Assembly: GCF_949628265.1 (NCBI RefSeq)
Contig: NC_088787.1
Location: 22,868,501 to 22,932,500, forward strand
DNA: 64,000 nucleotides
Source: Cloeon dipterum
Taxonomy: Eukaryota > Arthropoda > Insecta > Ephemeroptera > Baetidae
Direction of reading: 5' to 3'
Position 1 is the stretch's first letter; each line of letters starts with the position of its first letter. Below, piece by piece: positions 11,410 to 24,235 of the stretch. The position numbers and the translations under genes are program-made. The notes below the pieces were generated by a model that was not told the origin of the DNA, made no database searches, and was given only the letters and a program-made list of their open reading frames with translations.

Positions 11410-12683
11410 CAGGTTGCTTAGGCCGCCAGGCGACCCCTACAATGTAATTAAAATTTTTATAACGTTTTTTGGCCAAGTTACCTCAATGCAAAAATTAAGT
11501 TGTTTTTCAGAAAATGACCCACATAGCCACCAATCGATTTTTCTTATCAAGAAGAATCTATTAACTCAAAAATAATCGTGATCAAACAAAACGTGTATTT
11601 TTAAGTAAATTATAAGTTTTTCCAAAAAATATTGTCAAACCCATAACTCGGAAGCAATGCTAAAGATAGAAAATGACCGGTGGTTCATGTTTACTTCACT
11701 AAAGTGAGCACGCTTGATGCAAAAAATATAATTATAATTGTGTGAGGTGCGGTCGGACCACAATGTTTCCTTGCAAGCTGAAGAACAGTTATTTTTTATT
11801 TATCAAAATGGTTATTTTTGGAACTACGATTTGCATTGCAGTTTGTCGAGGAGCCGCTTGATATGAAGCAGGTGCAAACAAACTCTGCTTGAAATTTCTA
11901 TTGCATGCAGAACGTCTCCGCCTAGTTTTGATGTTATATAATTTTTTTTCGAAACGAAAATATGGTGGAACTTTCACTGGAGACTTCACTTGTGAAATGA
12001 ACAACCCAGTGAATGATTTAATGCTAAAAAAATTATTTCACCAAACATAGATATCATAAATAATTGTGAAGAGCGAGGGAACCTCCTCAGATGGCACTGA
12101 ATAAAATATGAATAAAAATAATTTCCCCGTCGCATCACTCAAGCAGTCACGCATACAGAAATTTGATAGCAGCGGCCTTAGGCGAGATAATTAGACAGGT
12201 GCGCGCGTAAAAGGGCTGGATGCTCCCACTCTGCAGATGCTGGTTGGCGAGCCGTGCATAGTGGACAGCCAGCAGCTTTTGCATTAAACATGCAGTGGCA
12301 AACACTGTGGCTAACCGCAAGCACGGGGTCGTTAGCAAACCGCACAGACCACTGATATGTTGACACGAAAAGTGCATCCCGCGCGCTGCAAAATGCACAA
12401 AGATATGCAGAGCTCGTCCTTGTCGTTGGTGGCGAGAGAAACATGTGCATATTTGCTGGAAAAGCGGCCGAATCGATTGCGGCTGGCGAAGATTGTGGCC
12501 ATCTTGCACGGCCATTGTGTGTACAAAAGAACAACTAAACAAACAAGCTTGACCTCCAGCTTTCGCAAATATTTGGCGCCGGTAAACAAGGCCTGTATCA
12601 AAATTTACAGAAAGAGAGTGGAGGCACGCTCTGAATGAGCCGGCGAAATGCAAAACTCACGCTTTCGCTTAGCATTAGCAATC

Positions 12684-12689
12684 TTTATT
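12684..12689 (-). terminator. Polyadenylation signal of SMG5
   Basis: AATAAA on the minus strand, about 50 nt past the SMG5 stop codon. Confidence 0.65.
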
Positions 12690-12738
12690 AGCAACAGCCA
12701 TAATGTTTACTACAGGGTTTGAGAAACAATACAGTTTT

Positions 12739-15700
12739 CTACTTTTTTCCAGCCTTCTTGGATTTTTTCCACTTGTGATAGAAGTCGGTAATCGTCTCAA
12801 TTTTGACACCTGAAATCATTTTTAAACAAACCGTGAGCCAAAAATAGCGTCCTTTAATTTTTAACTTATACTATGCAATAATTATTTTTATCTGCTTGAT
12901 TTATTTTGAAGCCTCTTAAAAAATTATTTCCACTTCATAAAATAATTATTTAATTCATTATAGATTTTCTTTTAATTACTTTGCTCCATTGCTCCAGTTA
13001 GAAAGACATCACATCTATGTTTAATTAAAGGACTAAAGATCCAGCAGATAATATTTTTTCTATTTATCCCCCATGTAATGTAATCTTTACGTATTATGCA
13101 TCCTTAAAAATAAGAATAACACAGTCTATAAAAATATATTGTTTAGTCAATAATCATCTTCTGAATTTGCTGGACTTGTAACGTTTTCAACTATAGTTAT
13201 ATTTTTAAACCCCCCATGTAAAATATAGATATACTTAAAGACAGCTCACCTGCAGAGGCTGCCAGTCCTGTGGGGCTGAAGTCTTTCTGGCTTGAATCGA
13301 TGGTTGCGCAGAGCAGGGTGACCATGTTGATGTTGTTTTCCAGCCTATTTTCTCGCGGAACTTGCTGCACAAGGTAGTTGCAGCACTCGAGGATTTTGAA
13401 AAACACACTGACATGGCAGATATTGAGTAATTTGACTTTTGGGACAAACATTTCAGGTGCTTACATAGCGTCTTTATCCTTCTTCTTGGGACACTTGATG
13501 AGAGGGATGCTGAGCGACTCGTTCTCACGCTGTTGCCGTAGAAATCGGTTCCCCTCCCGAAACAAGATTTCTAAAAAGCGCACGCTCTCCCTAGCACTGC
13601 CACTCTCCTTTTTGATGTTATCCAGGCCTTCTAAAACTGAAGCAAAATTTTGATATTTTAAACCGTCTTCAGAAATGTATCCAAAAATTACAAATAGCAG
13701 GTTTTCTTATTTACTAGGCTTTTTGAAATATTATCAACTCTAAGTATTTAATCTTAATCTATATTTCCTTCCCATGTTTTTACTGCCTTTAAATATCATA
13801 AATTATCCACTTTCCTGGTTATTAAACCAACTGATTAAATATTTATCTCATCTGGGAAAAATATCCAACTTTCTAGTTAGGAAGATGATGTTTGATTAAA
13901 AATATTTAAAACAATTTAAGATAAAAAATCCATTAGCATTTTTATAAATCTCAGGTCCAACTCACCTACACTTGGTATAACAACCACAAACTGTTTGGAC
14001 TTGATGAGCAGTTTGACTAGGTGAAGTTTGGAAAGCAGAGCTGATGAGTCAACGACGATATAAGGAGAGAAAGCACAGTTGCCTTTGCCGTGGCTGACTC
14101 TGCTCTCCAGATTGCGCACTTCTTCTTGCAGCCACAGCTGGCCCATGTGCTGCATCAATTTTTTCTGATGGTCTTTGTTGACAGGCTCCTGCACATGTAC
14201 CAAGCAAATCATTAATTAGCAACACATGAAACTCATGTTTGAGGAAGTACCTTTACAGGTTTTATTGATGGAGGAATAAAGTCCTGGATCAGGGAGAAGG
14301 CATTTGATTCCTTATCAAATTTGACGCCAACCATAGAGGAATTTGCCATGTAAACGCCAAAATGGACCAATTTGCACATCCGGATGAGTGTCTGCAAGAA
14401 CAAAATTGTCAACTTCAAGTGTATAAATTCATGACTCTGGTGCTTACGTCACTTTTGATTGGACTTGAGTTAAAGAGAGACCAATTTAATGAGGACTGGT
14501 CGACCACTACATGTCCTTGTAGGGTGACATCTTCAGGCAGTGGATACGGTTGCATCGTTTTTGCAACTTCCTCCAGAGATCCGCTAATTTTAGCATCTGC
14601 AAATAAATCATTTTGCGTAATGCTCTCATAAGATTCATTACTTATAGAATCTGTAAAAAGCAAATATATTAGAAGGTAAATAAAATCAGGTTTAATAATA
14701 GAGTGACTAAAGTAGAGATCATTTAAAGTAAATCGAGTTAATTGAAATAAGTTTGATTTTAAGGTCAGATTTGTGGTTATATTTTGATATTGTTAGTTAA
14801 TTTCAAAAGGTCTATTTTATTGAGTGAAAAATAATAATTGTTATTACTTATGGCGTTACTATAGAAGCAAATAGAATTATAATAACCTCTCTTCTTCAGA
14901 TGACAGAAAAATTGATATTCATTTTGCATTAAAATATGCTAATCTCTATTGCTGTAAAAAAAATTATAGCACAACTCACTTTTTAACACCAAGGAACAGT
15001 CGTGGGCGACCGCATTCAGAAACTTGACAAAGTCCTCAAACAATGGCTGGAAGTTGGAGAAAAACGAGCGCAGCACTGCGTCGTTGGTCTGCAGCCAATC
15101 GCAACATAATTTAATGCAGCTCAGAGCAGGCAGTTCCTGGCTCTTCAGCACATTTTTCTCCACTTCCTCTTCATCGCTGGAGCTTCCTAAGAACTCTGAC
15201 TCGCTTCCGGCAGAGTCAGAGGAAGTGTCGGAGGAAGCCTGCGAGTCCACTCCATCTGAATTAAGTTATCTGCTTAGATACTTTTCAAATTTTATTCCAC
15301 TTCTTTTACCTTCGCTCTCGCATTCAGACTCTTCAGAACAGTCGCCCCCAACTTTCCTTCTTCTCCGCATGAGTCTCTGGCGACGCTTCTGCCTGACGGG
15401 TTTCTTCTTCGCAACAGGCACTGGGCCGCTTACCAGTTTTTTAGTCAAGCAGTTGACAATATTGAAAATAAACACAACCACGGAAGAGGCCTGGGCAGGA
15501 CCTGCACAATGAAACGTGCGAATATAAGAACCTCAAGACACGCCTTTAGTACCCACTTTGTTTTTCCAACTTATGGTACGTCATCAATAGAATGGCCATC
15601 ATTTTGACCAGGAGGTCGCTGCTAAAGTGGGTTAATTCCAGTTCCTCTTTGAACATGTTTTCTATGGCTGCAGCCGGCGTTTCCGCACTGCTGGCTGGCT

Positions 15701-17446
15701 TAACAAGGGTCAGATTTGCCTTAAACTCTAGCATGCAGTCTTCAAAAATCTGAAACGAGACATTGAAATCAAGTGATAGTTTTGTAAATTATCATAATAT
15801 TTTAAGAGGAAATAATGAAAAGAGCCAAATAGTGTTTAATAATTAATGCGTTAATTACCAAATTGATATCTCTGAAGTTCTCATTAAACCACCATGTGTC
15901 AATGAGAGATAAGAATTTGGTCAGGAACACTCGAGCTTGAGCTTTGGAACCAGCTTTCAGCTGCGGTGCATCATTTTTCAACGCCCGACGTAAATTGGCC
16001 TCGGCACATTCATATGGCGAATCGCAGCACAAACTACAACAAATTATACATTTATTAGCTTGATTAAAATATTAAAATATTATTTATACCATCGCAGATA
16101 GAAGTATGCTGCTTCAAATTTTTTGCCTTGAGCCGTGGCCAAGGCCCCCAACTGGTTGAAGGGCATGCTTGATTTTGGGTTCACTTGCGATGCCTTGAAA
16201 GATAACAAAATCAGTGATCATCAATAAACACGGCAACAATGTTTGCTCTACCAAAACGTAGAATCTAGCAGAGATCACTCCACTGTAGCTGGGCCTGAGG
16301 GTGCTAAGGTAGCGATGCAGGTCTCCAAGTGCAATCAAGCTCCTTTCCAAAGCCTTAGTTGCCCAATCTAGAGTGGCACGGTCGTACGATTTGGTTTTGT
16401 TTTTGTAATCTGAAAGAGAGCTAAATTGAATGCGTGCTTACAGATCAAAATGATGCTAGTTAAACATCTAATTCGATTTATAATTTGGGGAATTTATATT
16501 TATACAATCAACTATAAAGTGAGAAACAATTCTGCAGTACCAGTTTCCAGAATATGATAACTCATTGAAAATAATTGAGTTAATACGTAGTTACAATTGA
16601 TGCAATAGTTTTCTACCATGTTGACTTTATGGCATACTATATCATAGTAAAAAGTAATAATATATTTTGGAAAGTTACAAATGACAGTAATATGTACAAC
16701 AATAAAAAGAACTGGATAGAAAAGCGGATTATGTTTTAAAATTTGAAAGGACTCTGGATTATTAATTCTAGACTGGCTATGAGAGCAATTTATTCGTAAA
16801 AAATCTGGAGATGTAGAGGCACCTAATACATGAGTCCAAATTAGTTCAACCCATTAACTTCGTTTGAAACTGTGGGGTTGAACTAGTTTGGGCTCACTCA
16901 AGCTAGTCTAGTGTTAAATAACTACCAGCAGAGAGCTGCTGCATTCCAATCGAGGCAGAATAGTCCACGCTTCCACACACGCGGAATTCCGTCTGAATTT
17001 TAAGGATGAAGCCATGGTAGAATCCGATTCCAGCCAGAAGATGCCTGATCAAGGCCGAGTCATCGGAATCGCCCGAATTATTGAGTTGCTTGGCTCTTGA
17101 GTAAGCGCTGTGGAAAACCTTTCTCCAAAGGATATCCTCGCATGTCCTACCGACGACCTTGGGCTCAATCAGGGCGATTTTGGCGCCTTGGTCTGTGATT
17201 TTGGCCCTTCTGGACACGAGGTCCAAGCTGAAGAGCTGCGCGACACTCGATGCTCTCGCCTGCTGGTCCTCCAGCTGGCGCGTTAACTGCTGAAGCCCCC
17301 TGAGGAAAACACGGAGGGAAACATCAGGCTCGGGGTGTGTGGATGCCTCAAAAATCTTACTTTAAATGTCGTCTGGATTGGTCCATGGACTGCCCTGCGT
17401 GCTGCACAAAGGTGCCCATGGCATTATTGATACTCTCGGCGCTCAT
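12739..17446 (-). CDS. SMG5: SMG5, nonsense-mediated mRNA decay factor
   Basis: Fourteen exons (minus): 17446-17361, 17299-16926, 16409-16252, 16193-16090, 16033-15859, 15749-15557, 15501-15310, 15255-14980, 14650-14448, 14391-14251, 14188-13966, 13636-13465, 13407-13250, 12809-12739, together 841 codons plus TAG (human about 1016). The N-terminal half is the 14-3-3-like/TPR region that reads phosphorylated UPF1 (CEDILWRKVFHSAYSRAKQ; LIRHLLAGIGFYHGF; MPFNQLGALA; AAYFYLR). A basic-acidic linker follows (about 405-460), then the C-terminal PIN domain (SPYIVVDSS; HLVKLLIKSKQFVVVIP; EGNRFLRQQRENESL) ending in ITDFYHKWKK. SMG5 recruits decay and dephosphorylation factors to UPF1 in the cytoplasm. 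The PIN domain keeps one acidic residue (Asp about 681) but lacks a full nuclease set, as expected for SMG5 and unlike SMG6. The start ATG has an in-frame upstream stop. Confidence 0.95.
16831..16896 (-). repeat. 22-bp-arm hairpin inside a SMG5 intron
   Basis: 16831-16852 and 16875-16896 are inverted repeats with about two mismatches, separated by 22 nt. In the SMG5 transcript the stem begins about 30 nt after the 5' splice site at 16925/16926. Size and loop are compatible with a pre-miRNA-like hairpin, but no known miRNA sequence is recognised. A relic of a small inverted-repeat element is the alternative. Confidence 0.7.
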
Positions 17447-18501
17447 GATCTTCGTTCAGCGGACCTTCTATGTCAGCTCCACATTTTCAGTACAATCGGC
17501 CGTTTGTCAGCCGTGCGTTGAAGACTCGGCGGAAGCGACACTATCGAAAGCAAACTTGCACCACATTGTGTCGAGCATGACCATTATTTCGAATGCTGCC
17601 CAATGCCACCACAATCTTTAATAATGTTCCAGAAATCACGCCTTCGACGACCCCATAGGTGCGTAAACAAGATCGTAGTGCCATCTAACGCGCAGCTTTC
17701 AACTACTATATTTGACTTACCGCGGTTAAAGTGTATGAATGCAGGAAGCAGAAACAATAAAGTAGAACGAATAGAGATAAGTATCGCAACAATCAAATTA
17801 CGACTTGCGACCACATAATTAAATATGTATCAGTAAATTTCCAATTTCGCAAAATTTGTCAGAAAAATTAAAATTTTTCAACAATTTGTCAAATTTTTGC
17901 TTAATTTCGATTTCTCTCGATATTATTTATCCAATGATGTGCGATTCATTCTGGACTTGAACAATAAATTAAGTTGACCCTAATTATCCCTCCTGATGAA
18001 ATAAAAAATAATTATTTTCCAAAGGAGACATAGTTCACGGCTCGATTTTAATATGCAAATTATGGAGCTGATTTTCTCAAATTTTGACGGTAACCTGAGT
18101 ATGTATTATGATGTGTTATTTAGAATTTTCAGATCATATTTAGGGAGTTAAAATTTGTTTTTCCTAATTTTTCAGTACTGATCCACTTTAAGGAATTAAG
18201 AGTATTTGTTTTGGAAGCTATATAAAAAGAATCTTTATTTCTACAATATGTATAATTTACAAATATTATTCGTTACTTTTTTCAATCTCACATAGTGCTA
18301 AATTTCCAAAAGTTCATAATAATACACATGTAAGATTCATAATAATTACAAGTTAATATTTCCACAATGAGATATAAATGATTAAAATCACGGCATTTCA
18401 ACTTTTTTCCCATACAGTTTGGCATTCAAGAGCAGAAAATATATCAAAATAAATGCAGCATAATGCAATTGAATTCAAAGAGAAAGAATGGAACAGCACG
18501 A
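17447..18501. other. Intergenic region upstream of SMG5
   Basis: Contains the SMG5 promoter region (GC-rich about 17450-17760) and the 3' flank of RasGAP, with an AATAAA on the minus strand at 18234-18239. Short overlapping open frames around 17584-17818 exist on both strands; neither resembles a protein I know. Confidence 0.5.
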
Positions 18502-21500
18502 TTAACGAATCATCTCCATGTACTTCTGTTTGTGCTTGCTCAGCATTTCAGTAACTGTCACGAGCTTCTTGATTGTAGGCTGCAAAGAATTTGTTTAATT
18601 AATAATCACTCAAATGATGAGGGGGAAATTTGGTTGACAGGGATTGTTAAGTGTGTGACAAGCTTGCTTATTTAAAGACATTATACATTTTAATTTATGA
18701 CTGACAGCAGGTTATGGTTAAAAATAAAGCCAGGAACAGAAAAGAAAAAATGTTTCTGTCGTCATAAAACCCATTTTTAACTACTTGTTCCAGAGGCAGT
18801 ATGGAAATCAACATCACTTCAAAGAGTGAATTGAACTCGAGAATGCAGTTATTATTAATTCGTGAATACCAACCTGTTCCTTTGAAAGTGCCTGCAGTTC
18901 TGACAGATGTGAACAGCATATGTGGTGCAAGGTGCCAAGGTCTCTGGCAGGGTCGCCCTTAATTCTGGCTTCATCTGGCTCAGGCTTCTCGGTTACATTC
19001 TAATAGGAAAAATAGGTGATTTCAAGTAGATTGGCCAAGTAGACAAGCTTACAGAAAGAGTGTCAAGAAAAACGACCATCCTCTCCTTGTTCTTCAGGAT
19101 GAATGGATTAACCACTTCCATGTAGGGTTCCTTGCCTCCGAACTCAACCAAGTTTGCGAGGTTCTGCAGACACTTGGCAACCATGATTAACGACCTGCTC
19201 GCCATCTGAGGAGGAGGTTCTGGAATTGGGGAAAATATGATTGTTATTGCATGCCACTCACATCTTTTTAAGCTTCATTGAATCCATATCTACTGACTTG
19301 CAATTAAGATCGTTTTGGAACTGCAAAAATATAACTTATTTACCAAAACAAGCAATCAAAATTAGAAATGATATTACTTGAACAAACAAATAACAAGGTC
19401 TCTAAATTTGCAAGGCATGACTATGAACAGAGTTAAAAATATAATTCTAAACCATACATCATTCAAATTGACAGCCTTGGAAACAACTCACCAGCTATGA
19501 GATTGAATTGCCTTGGGTTGAGGATGGCAGGGCAAAGCAGGCGTAGGAATATAAATCCGCTTACGACTCTAGTTTTCACTAATCTCTCATTTGGCCACTT
19601 GTTCATCACCGACCTTTGCAAGCAGCCACAAATATAGCGCACAGTCCTGGAAACAATTTATTGAGAGGCATATTGCGGTGTCAAACAAATCAGCTTACTT
19701 AGGACACGAATCATAGGCCATAAATATGGAAAGTGTCACTTCATCGAGGATTTGTAGCAAAAATTCAGCATTTGCGCAGGCATCGTCAGGTGAATCCATT
19801 TTATTTGGGTTGAGCTAGCAGATAGATTTAAGATTATCAGATAAACAACAATGTTTTTAATATTTATTTGTGGCACCTCAATGTAGTATAATTTAAAACT
19901 TGAAAAATTTTAATTATAAATTAAAAGTCAGACAAGTTCTTCTTGTAAGAATTCAACAGTGGCTGAGGAGTCTGCCTAATAGCCATTGGCCACTAAAATG
20001 GGTTCAAGTAGGTACATAAGCCTGATACAATGAAAAAAAAACGCGTGTGCCAATTATAGGCGTGGAAGGTTTTAACTATAACTAGGAAGAAGGAGAAATC
20101 AGTTTGGTTTTAGATTTTTCTAAACTGAGCAGAATTTAGATCTGGAAACACGAAAAAAACAGATCTTATTGTTAGTTCCTTGGTGAGACCAGTATTTAAG
20201 ATTATTTCCGAGTTCATGCAAATTTCATCGTTAATTTTAAGAGGAAAAAAATCAACCTAATTTTACTTCTCTATGGAAAGTTAATTAGCTGAAATGCAAG
20301 AAACTTAATAATAATTTCTGAGGTAAGTGCTCCTACCACAAATTTGGGTTAAAATTCATAATTTTTAAAACTTACTTCACAAGATTGCTTTGTTTCTAAC
20401 AATTTCAAAATGGTGTCTTGTATAGCCGCCTGCAGGAATCCCGTGCAGACTGACTTCATGTACAGATCCATGAGGGTGGTGGTCAGCGAAGCTGCCCTCA
20501 GCAGGGTGGAGGTTTCCTGCTCCCTCTCGATTTCAGCCTCGTTGAGAGAGCGCAGTAGCTCGGCCTCCCGTCTCTCATGCCTGTGATTGCAGCAACCACT
20601 GTTTATATTTGACACGCACTCCAAAGCGTTGCGATCAGTACCTGAATATCCTAAGGAGCGAGTTGGCCAAGGGAATGCGGTCCAGGTGGCAAATGTCTGC
20701 CAGCGCCCGCACCACTTCTAGACTAGGATCCAAAATCAGCTGCTGCAGCGGCGAGTATTCTTCTTGCGGCATGATGAGATCGTGCAAGTAGCGGACCCGC
20801 AGCCGTAGCGAGCCCCACTCACCAATTGGAGTGATTCCAGAGAACTTGAACCACTCATCAACCTAATCGTTCAATTATAAAACAATGTCAGAAAAATACA
20901 CTTTTGTTTGAAACGCAGGAAATTTTTGCCCAAAGTAGAAATTAACCATTTCAGACAACATTAGCAGATTTTATTGATATATCCAGACTACTTTTGGCAT
21001 TTTGGCGTATTTTTTAAGATGGCAATAAGCTTGAATGACCCAAAATACATTTATTAAGTGTGTAATTTATTTCGCGATATCATTATAATTTTTATATTTT
21101 GCCAAGTGAAAGTAGGAGTGATTGTATGCACTAATATTAATCAGTTGGCTAATAAAATCAAAGACTCTTAAATTAATTTTATGGCAGCGTTAAGCAAAAG
21201 CTAGACACAACTAAAACTCATGGATCGATAATTAGATACATTAGACAAACCTCGTCTCCATTAGTCAAGCTTGAGAGTTCCACTGTGAGCTCAGCAACTT
21301 CTGTGTCTTTTGATCTTTTGCCTTTGTTGTAAACGGTGATTGTGAAGGACAATACATCAGGAGGAATGTCACTGCGCAAGCAAAAGCAAATATATGTACA
21401 TCATGGAAAAAGTGATGACAGAGAAAAACTCACTCTAACAAAAATTCTTCATCAAAAAGAGGATCCAAGCCAGTTTTCACCTTTGTTCTTGCTACCTTTA

Positions 21501-24235
21501 CTTGATTGAGGGATATTATACAGAAAGGATTTGGCACTAGTTTGAATGGTAATCTGTAAACAAGAATGATATTGAATGTGACTGTTGATTTTTTGACAAA
21601 ATTCGGCATACCGGTGTGCATCCAAAATGTGCAGCTGCAAACATTTCAGCTCCCTGAGCCGCTGAACCTTTGGTGAGCGAGTCATTTGGGTTATGCAAAG
21701 AGGTCTCAAAGCAGATATCCAATCCTGAAAGCAGGATGTATGATGAAGTTTTGATAGAAATTGTCGACAAATATAATATAAATAAAAGAATAGGAGAGAA
21801 TGTAGAGCAAAATCTTTTAAAACAATATTCAATGCCCCATTTCTTTTTATAATTTGGAACATGTATCAAACAAAATGAACTTGTAAAGAACAAATATGAC
21901 TGGATTTATCTCAAAGTTGTTTAATAATTATCTTTAAATGACCCCACTCATCTTAAGAAATAACATCGTTTTTATATGATCCATTGTGCAGTCTCAAAAT
22001 TGGTATGTAGCAATTTTATAAAAGCTACATAGTGGACGTTACTTTACTTTTTTATAGAATTTGTCTGTCTGTTATTATTTTGAGCCCTGGAAAACAGTAA
22101 CGACACTTAACACAGAAGTAATTTGATTATTAACTTACTAATATTATTAATCGTATTAGAAGTAGGAGATTTATTTTTTCATTGCCTGGATTGTTTCACT
22201 TGTCTCTCTTACATTACATAACGCAGGTAAAAATATGAAAGAAGAATTGGTAAAAGGAAAATGAATAGTTCTTACCTGAGCTAAGTCGGCAGTGTTCGCA
22301 CACAGGTAAGTGATGGTGGCGAGGCAGGGCAGCGCCCTTTCCACCAACTGGAAGCAGTGCGGCCTATCAAAGACGCTGTCGTGCACCTGGTAAAGGTAGG
22401 CGCAGCTCAAGTCGATGAGACCCTTTGGCTTTGTTCTCTTAGGGTTGTCGTAAAAATACAGATGCGTGTCGCTGCCTTCGACCAGCAGAACGAAGAACAT
22501 GGATTTCCACTTTTTGTTCTTCTCGCTCTTTTTGTTCAGAAAGCCTTGCATTTTGATTCCTGAGAATTCAGCAAATTTAATAGTTTTCCAAGACGAATGT
22601 GTCAGAAACTAACCTTTATTCTTCTTAAGACCGACTTGTTCTCTGCATTCTCTCAAGGTGGCATAAATTTTTTCAGCGTGATCAATTTCCTTTGGCTTGG
22701 CAAACGACTCATCCTCTTCATTCATTGCCTGAAATTAATTTTTAATTCAATCACTCAACACCGTGATGGTAAAAACTAGTATTGGACTTTTATTTAAGAT
22801 TCGCTCTCGACAAAATGAAATCTTTATATATTTAAGATTAAAAAACACGATAAATTGGTTTTAAAACTATAGTTTCATGTTCAAGTTGTCCAATACCACT
22901 GAGCTAGGAAATAAAGTAAACAAGCAGTCAGTCATCCCAAGAATCACCAAGGGTGCTAACCCCACCAACCGGCTGTATTAAGGTGTGTCCTTCAACGATC
23001 TGCTCCTTGCGGTATCTGTTGATGACTGCATCAAGACACTCAAAGGTCCTGCCACCCATTAGGTACCTCACGCCCTTCTTCTCTATCCGGAATCGCTGTA
23101 TTTGATTGTTGATGTGGAAGAACAGGGAGTAGTCTCCAGGAGAATTGTCACTAGGCCTTACCAGGAAGCTACCGGGACCAGCTGGAATTATTAAAAAAAA
23201 TTAATGCACTTCAGAGGAAAGAGGAAAATAGGTTACATTTAACGAGCATGTCCACTGCATCATTTTTCGTTACGTTTGGATGGAACCAAGAGAAGACAGT
23301 GTTTGGATCGATGTTGTCCGCAAGGTCCTCGACCAAATCTCGAAAGATCATCCCTTGCTCCCCAGTCCGGTGAGCTGTCACCCAGAGCCAGCCGTCACCC
23401 ATGTCATTGTGCACAAAGAAAATGTCCCCCTTTTGGAAACTGAAAGCAGATAATCAATGAATTGATGTCAACCCTGGTTTCTAAATTGTGTAAATAAATT
23501 AACGGTAGACATACATTTTTCATGAAACTGACATTTTAGTGTGCTGATTTTTTAAGAGCCGAAAATTATATTTAATGAAAATATTGCTTGACATTCTCTC
23601 CGCACCTCAATTCATCCGTGTCTGGCATTTTGGTGTATGGTAGAATCGCAACAATCCTTTTCTTGTCATTGACAGGCTCTGGCGGCGGCACAGGGTGTAT
23701 GAGGCGTTCCTTCTTCAGAAGGTCTGTGACATTAGTGTAGTAGCCGATGAGGTCAGACAGCGAGTCAAACTGTCGACCTCCAATGTAGAAATCTCCACAG
23801 ACGGCAGTGATTCGGAAATGGTTTATCCCAGTTCGTCCAAGATAGGACAAAACGTAGGAGCCGGGTTTCCGGTCGCTCTCCCTTATGAGGTAGCTGCCCA
23901 ACTTGGACGCCTCGTACAGCCGCTCCTCAGCGGTGTATCTGTCCAGCCTGCCATGGTACCACCTGTGAGGATGGACGAGCGATGAAAAATAAAGTACTAA
24001 GGTCGGGAGAGTAAATTTAAAAGGCTGTTGAAAGGGCTGCTTACTGATTTTCGTGTGGTGCAACGAGGAGGGACGCGTTGCTACTTTCGGCCTCTTCGTT
24101 GTCGGCCAGGAAGGGGTCGAACTCGTCGACGGCCAACCCGTCCTGGCCATCATCACTGCCTGTGCTTGGGGAACCGTGCAGCTTCTCTTTGGTCACTGGA
24201 ATTACACCCGCACCACCCCTTATAAACTCAGCCAT
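18502..24235 (-). CDS. RASA1: Ras GTPase-activating protein 1 (RASA1/vap type)
   Basis: Sixteen exons (minus): 24235-24045, 23962-23606, 23439-23237, 23181-22961, 22728-22614, 22559-22276, 21724-21612, 21553-21434, 21371-21251, 20862-20642, 20580-20376, 19814-19698, 19645-19492, 19219-19053, 18999-18874, 18579-18502; 930 codons plus TAA. Domain order: acidic N-terminus; SH2 (about 65-155, WYHGRLDR, SYLIRES); SH3 (about 165-225); SH2 (about 232-325, FLVRPS); PH (about 363-457); C2 (about 458-580); RasGAP (about 600-850). The catalytic arginine finger is Arg about 677 in TLLRAASL. The FLRLLCPAILNP and NLANLVEFGGKEPYME signatures are intact. It binds phosphotyrosine receptors and accelerates GTP hydrolysis on Ras at the membrane (fly vacuolar peduncle orthologue). 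I chose the ATG at 24235 (GCAAGATGG context). It is divergent from mRpL28, 674 bp away. Confidence 0.97.

Larger units (their letters stand above)
10506..12738. other. Intergenic region between ENKUR and SMG5
   Basis: AT-rich DNA with two GC-rich patches. The first (about 11280-11440) contains a perfect 13-bp inverted repeat and is the likely upstream region of ENKUR. The second (about 12140-12660) is poor in stop codons in several frames on both strands (168 codons open on the minus strand at 12653-12147), but I recognise no protein in any of them and see no splice partners. The SMG5 polyadenylation signal lies at 12684-12689. Confidence 0.55.

Noticed and set aside
14035-14085. CTGATGAGTC resembling a hammerhead core
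   Set aside because: It is inside the SMG5 PIN exon and is not followed by a paired stem II and GAAA.
15553-15556. SMG5 exon end at a GTACTA donor
   Set aside because: It breaks the reading frame into the next exon. GTGGGT four bases earlier keeps the frame and is a better donor.
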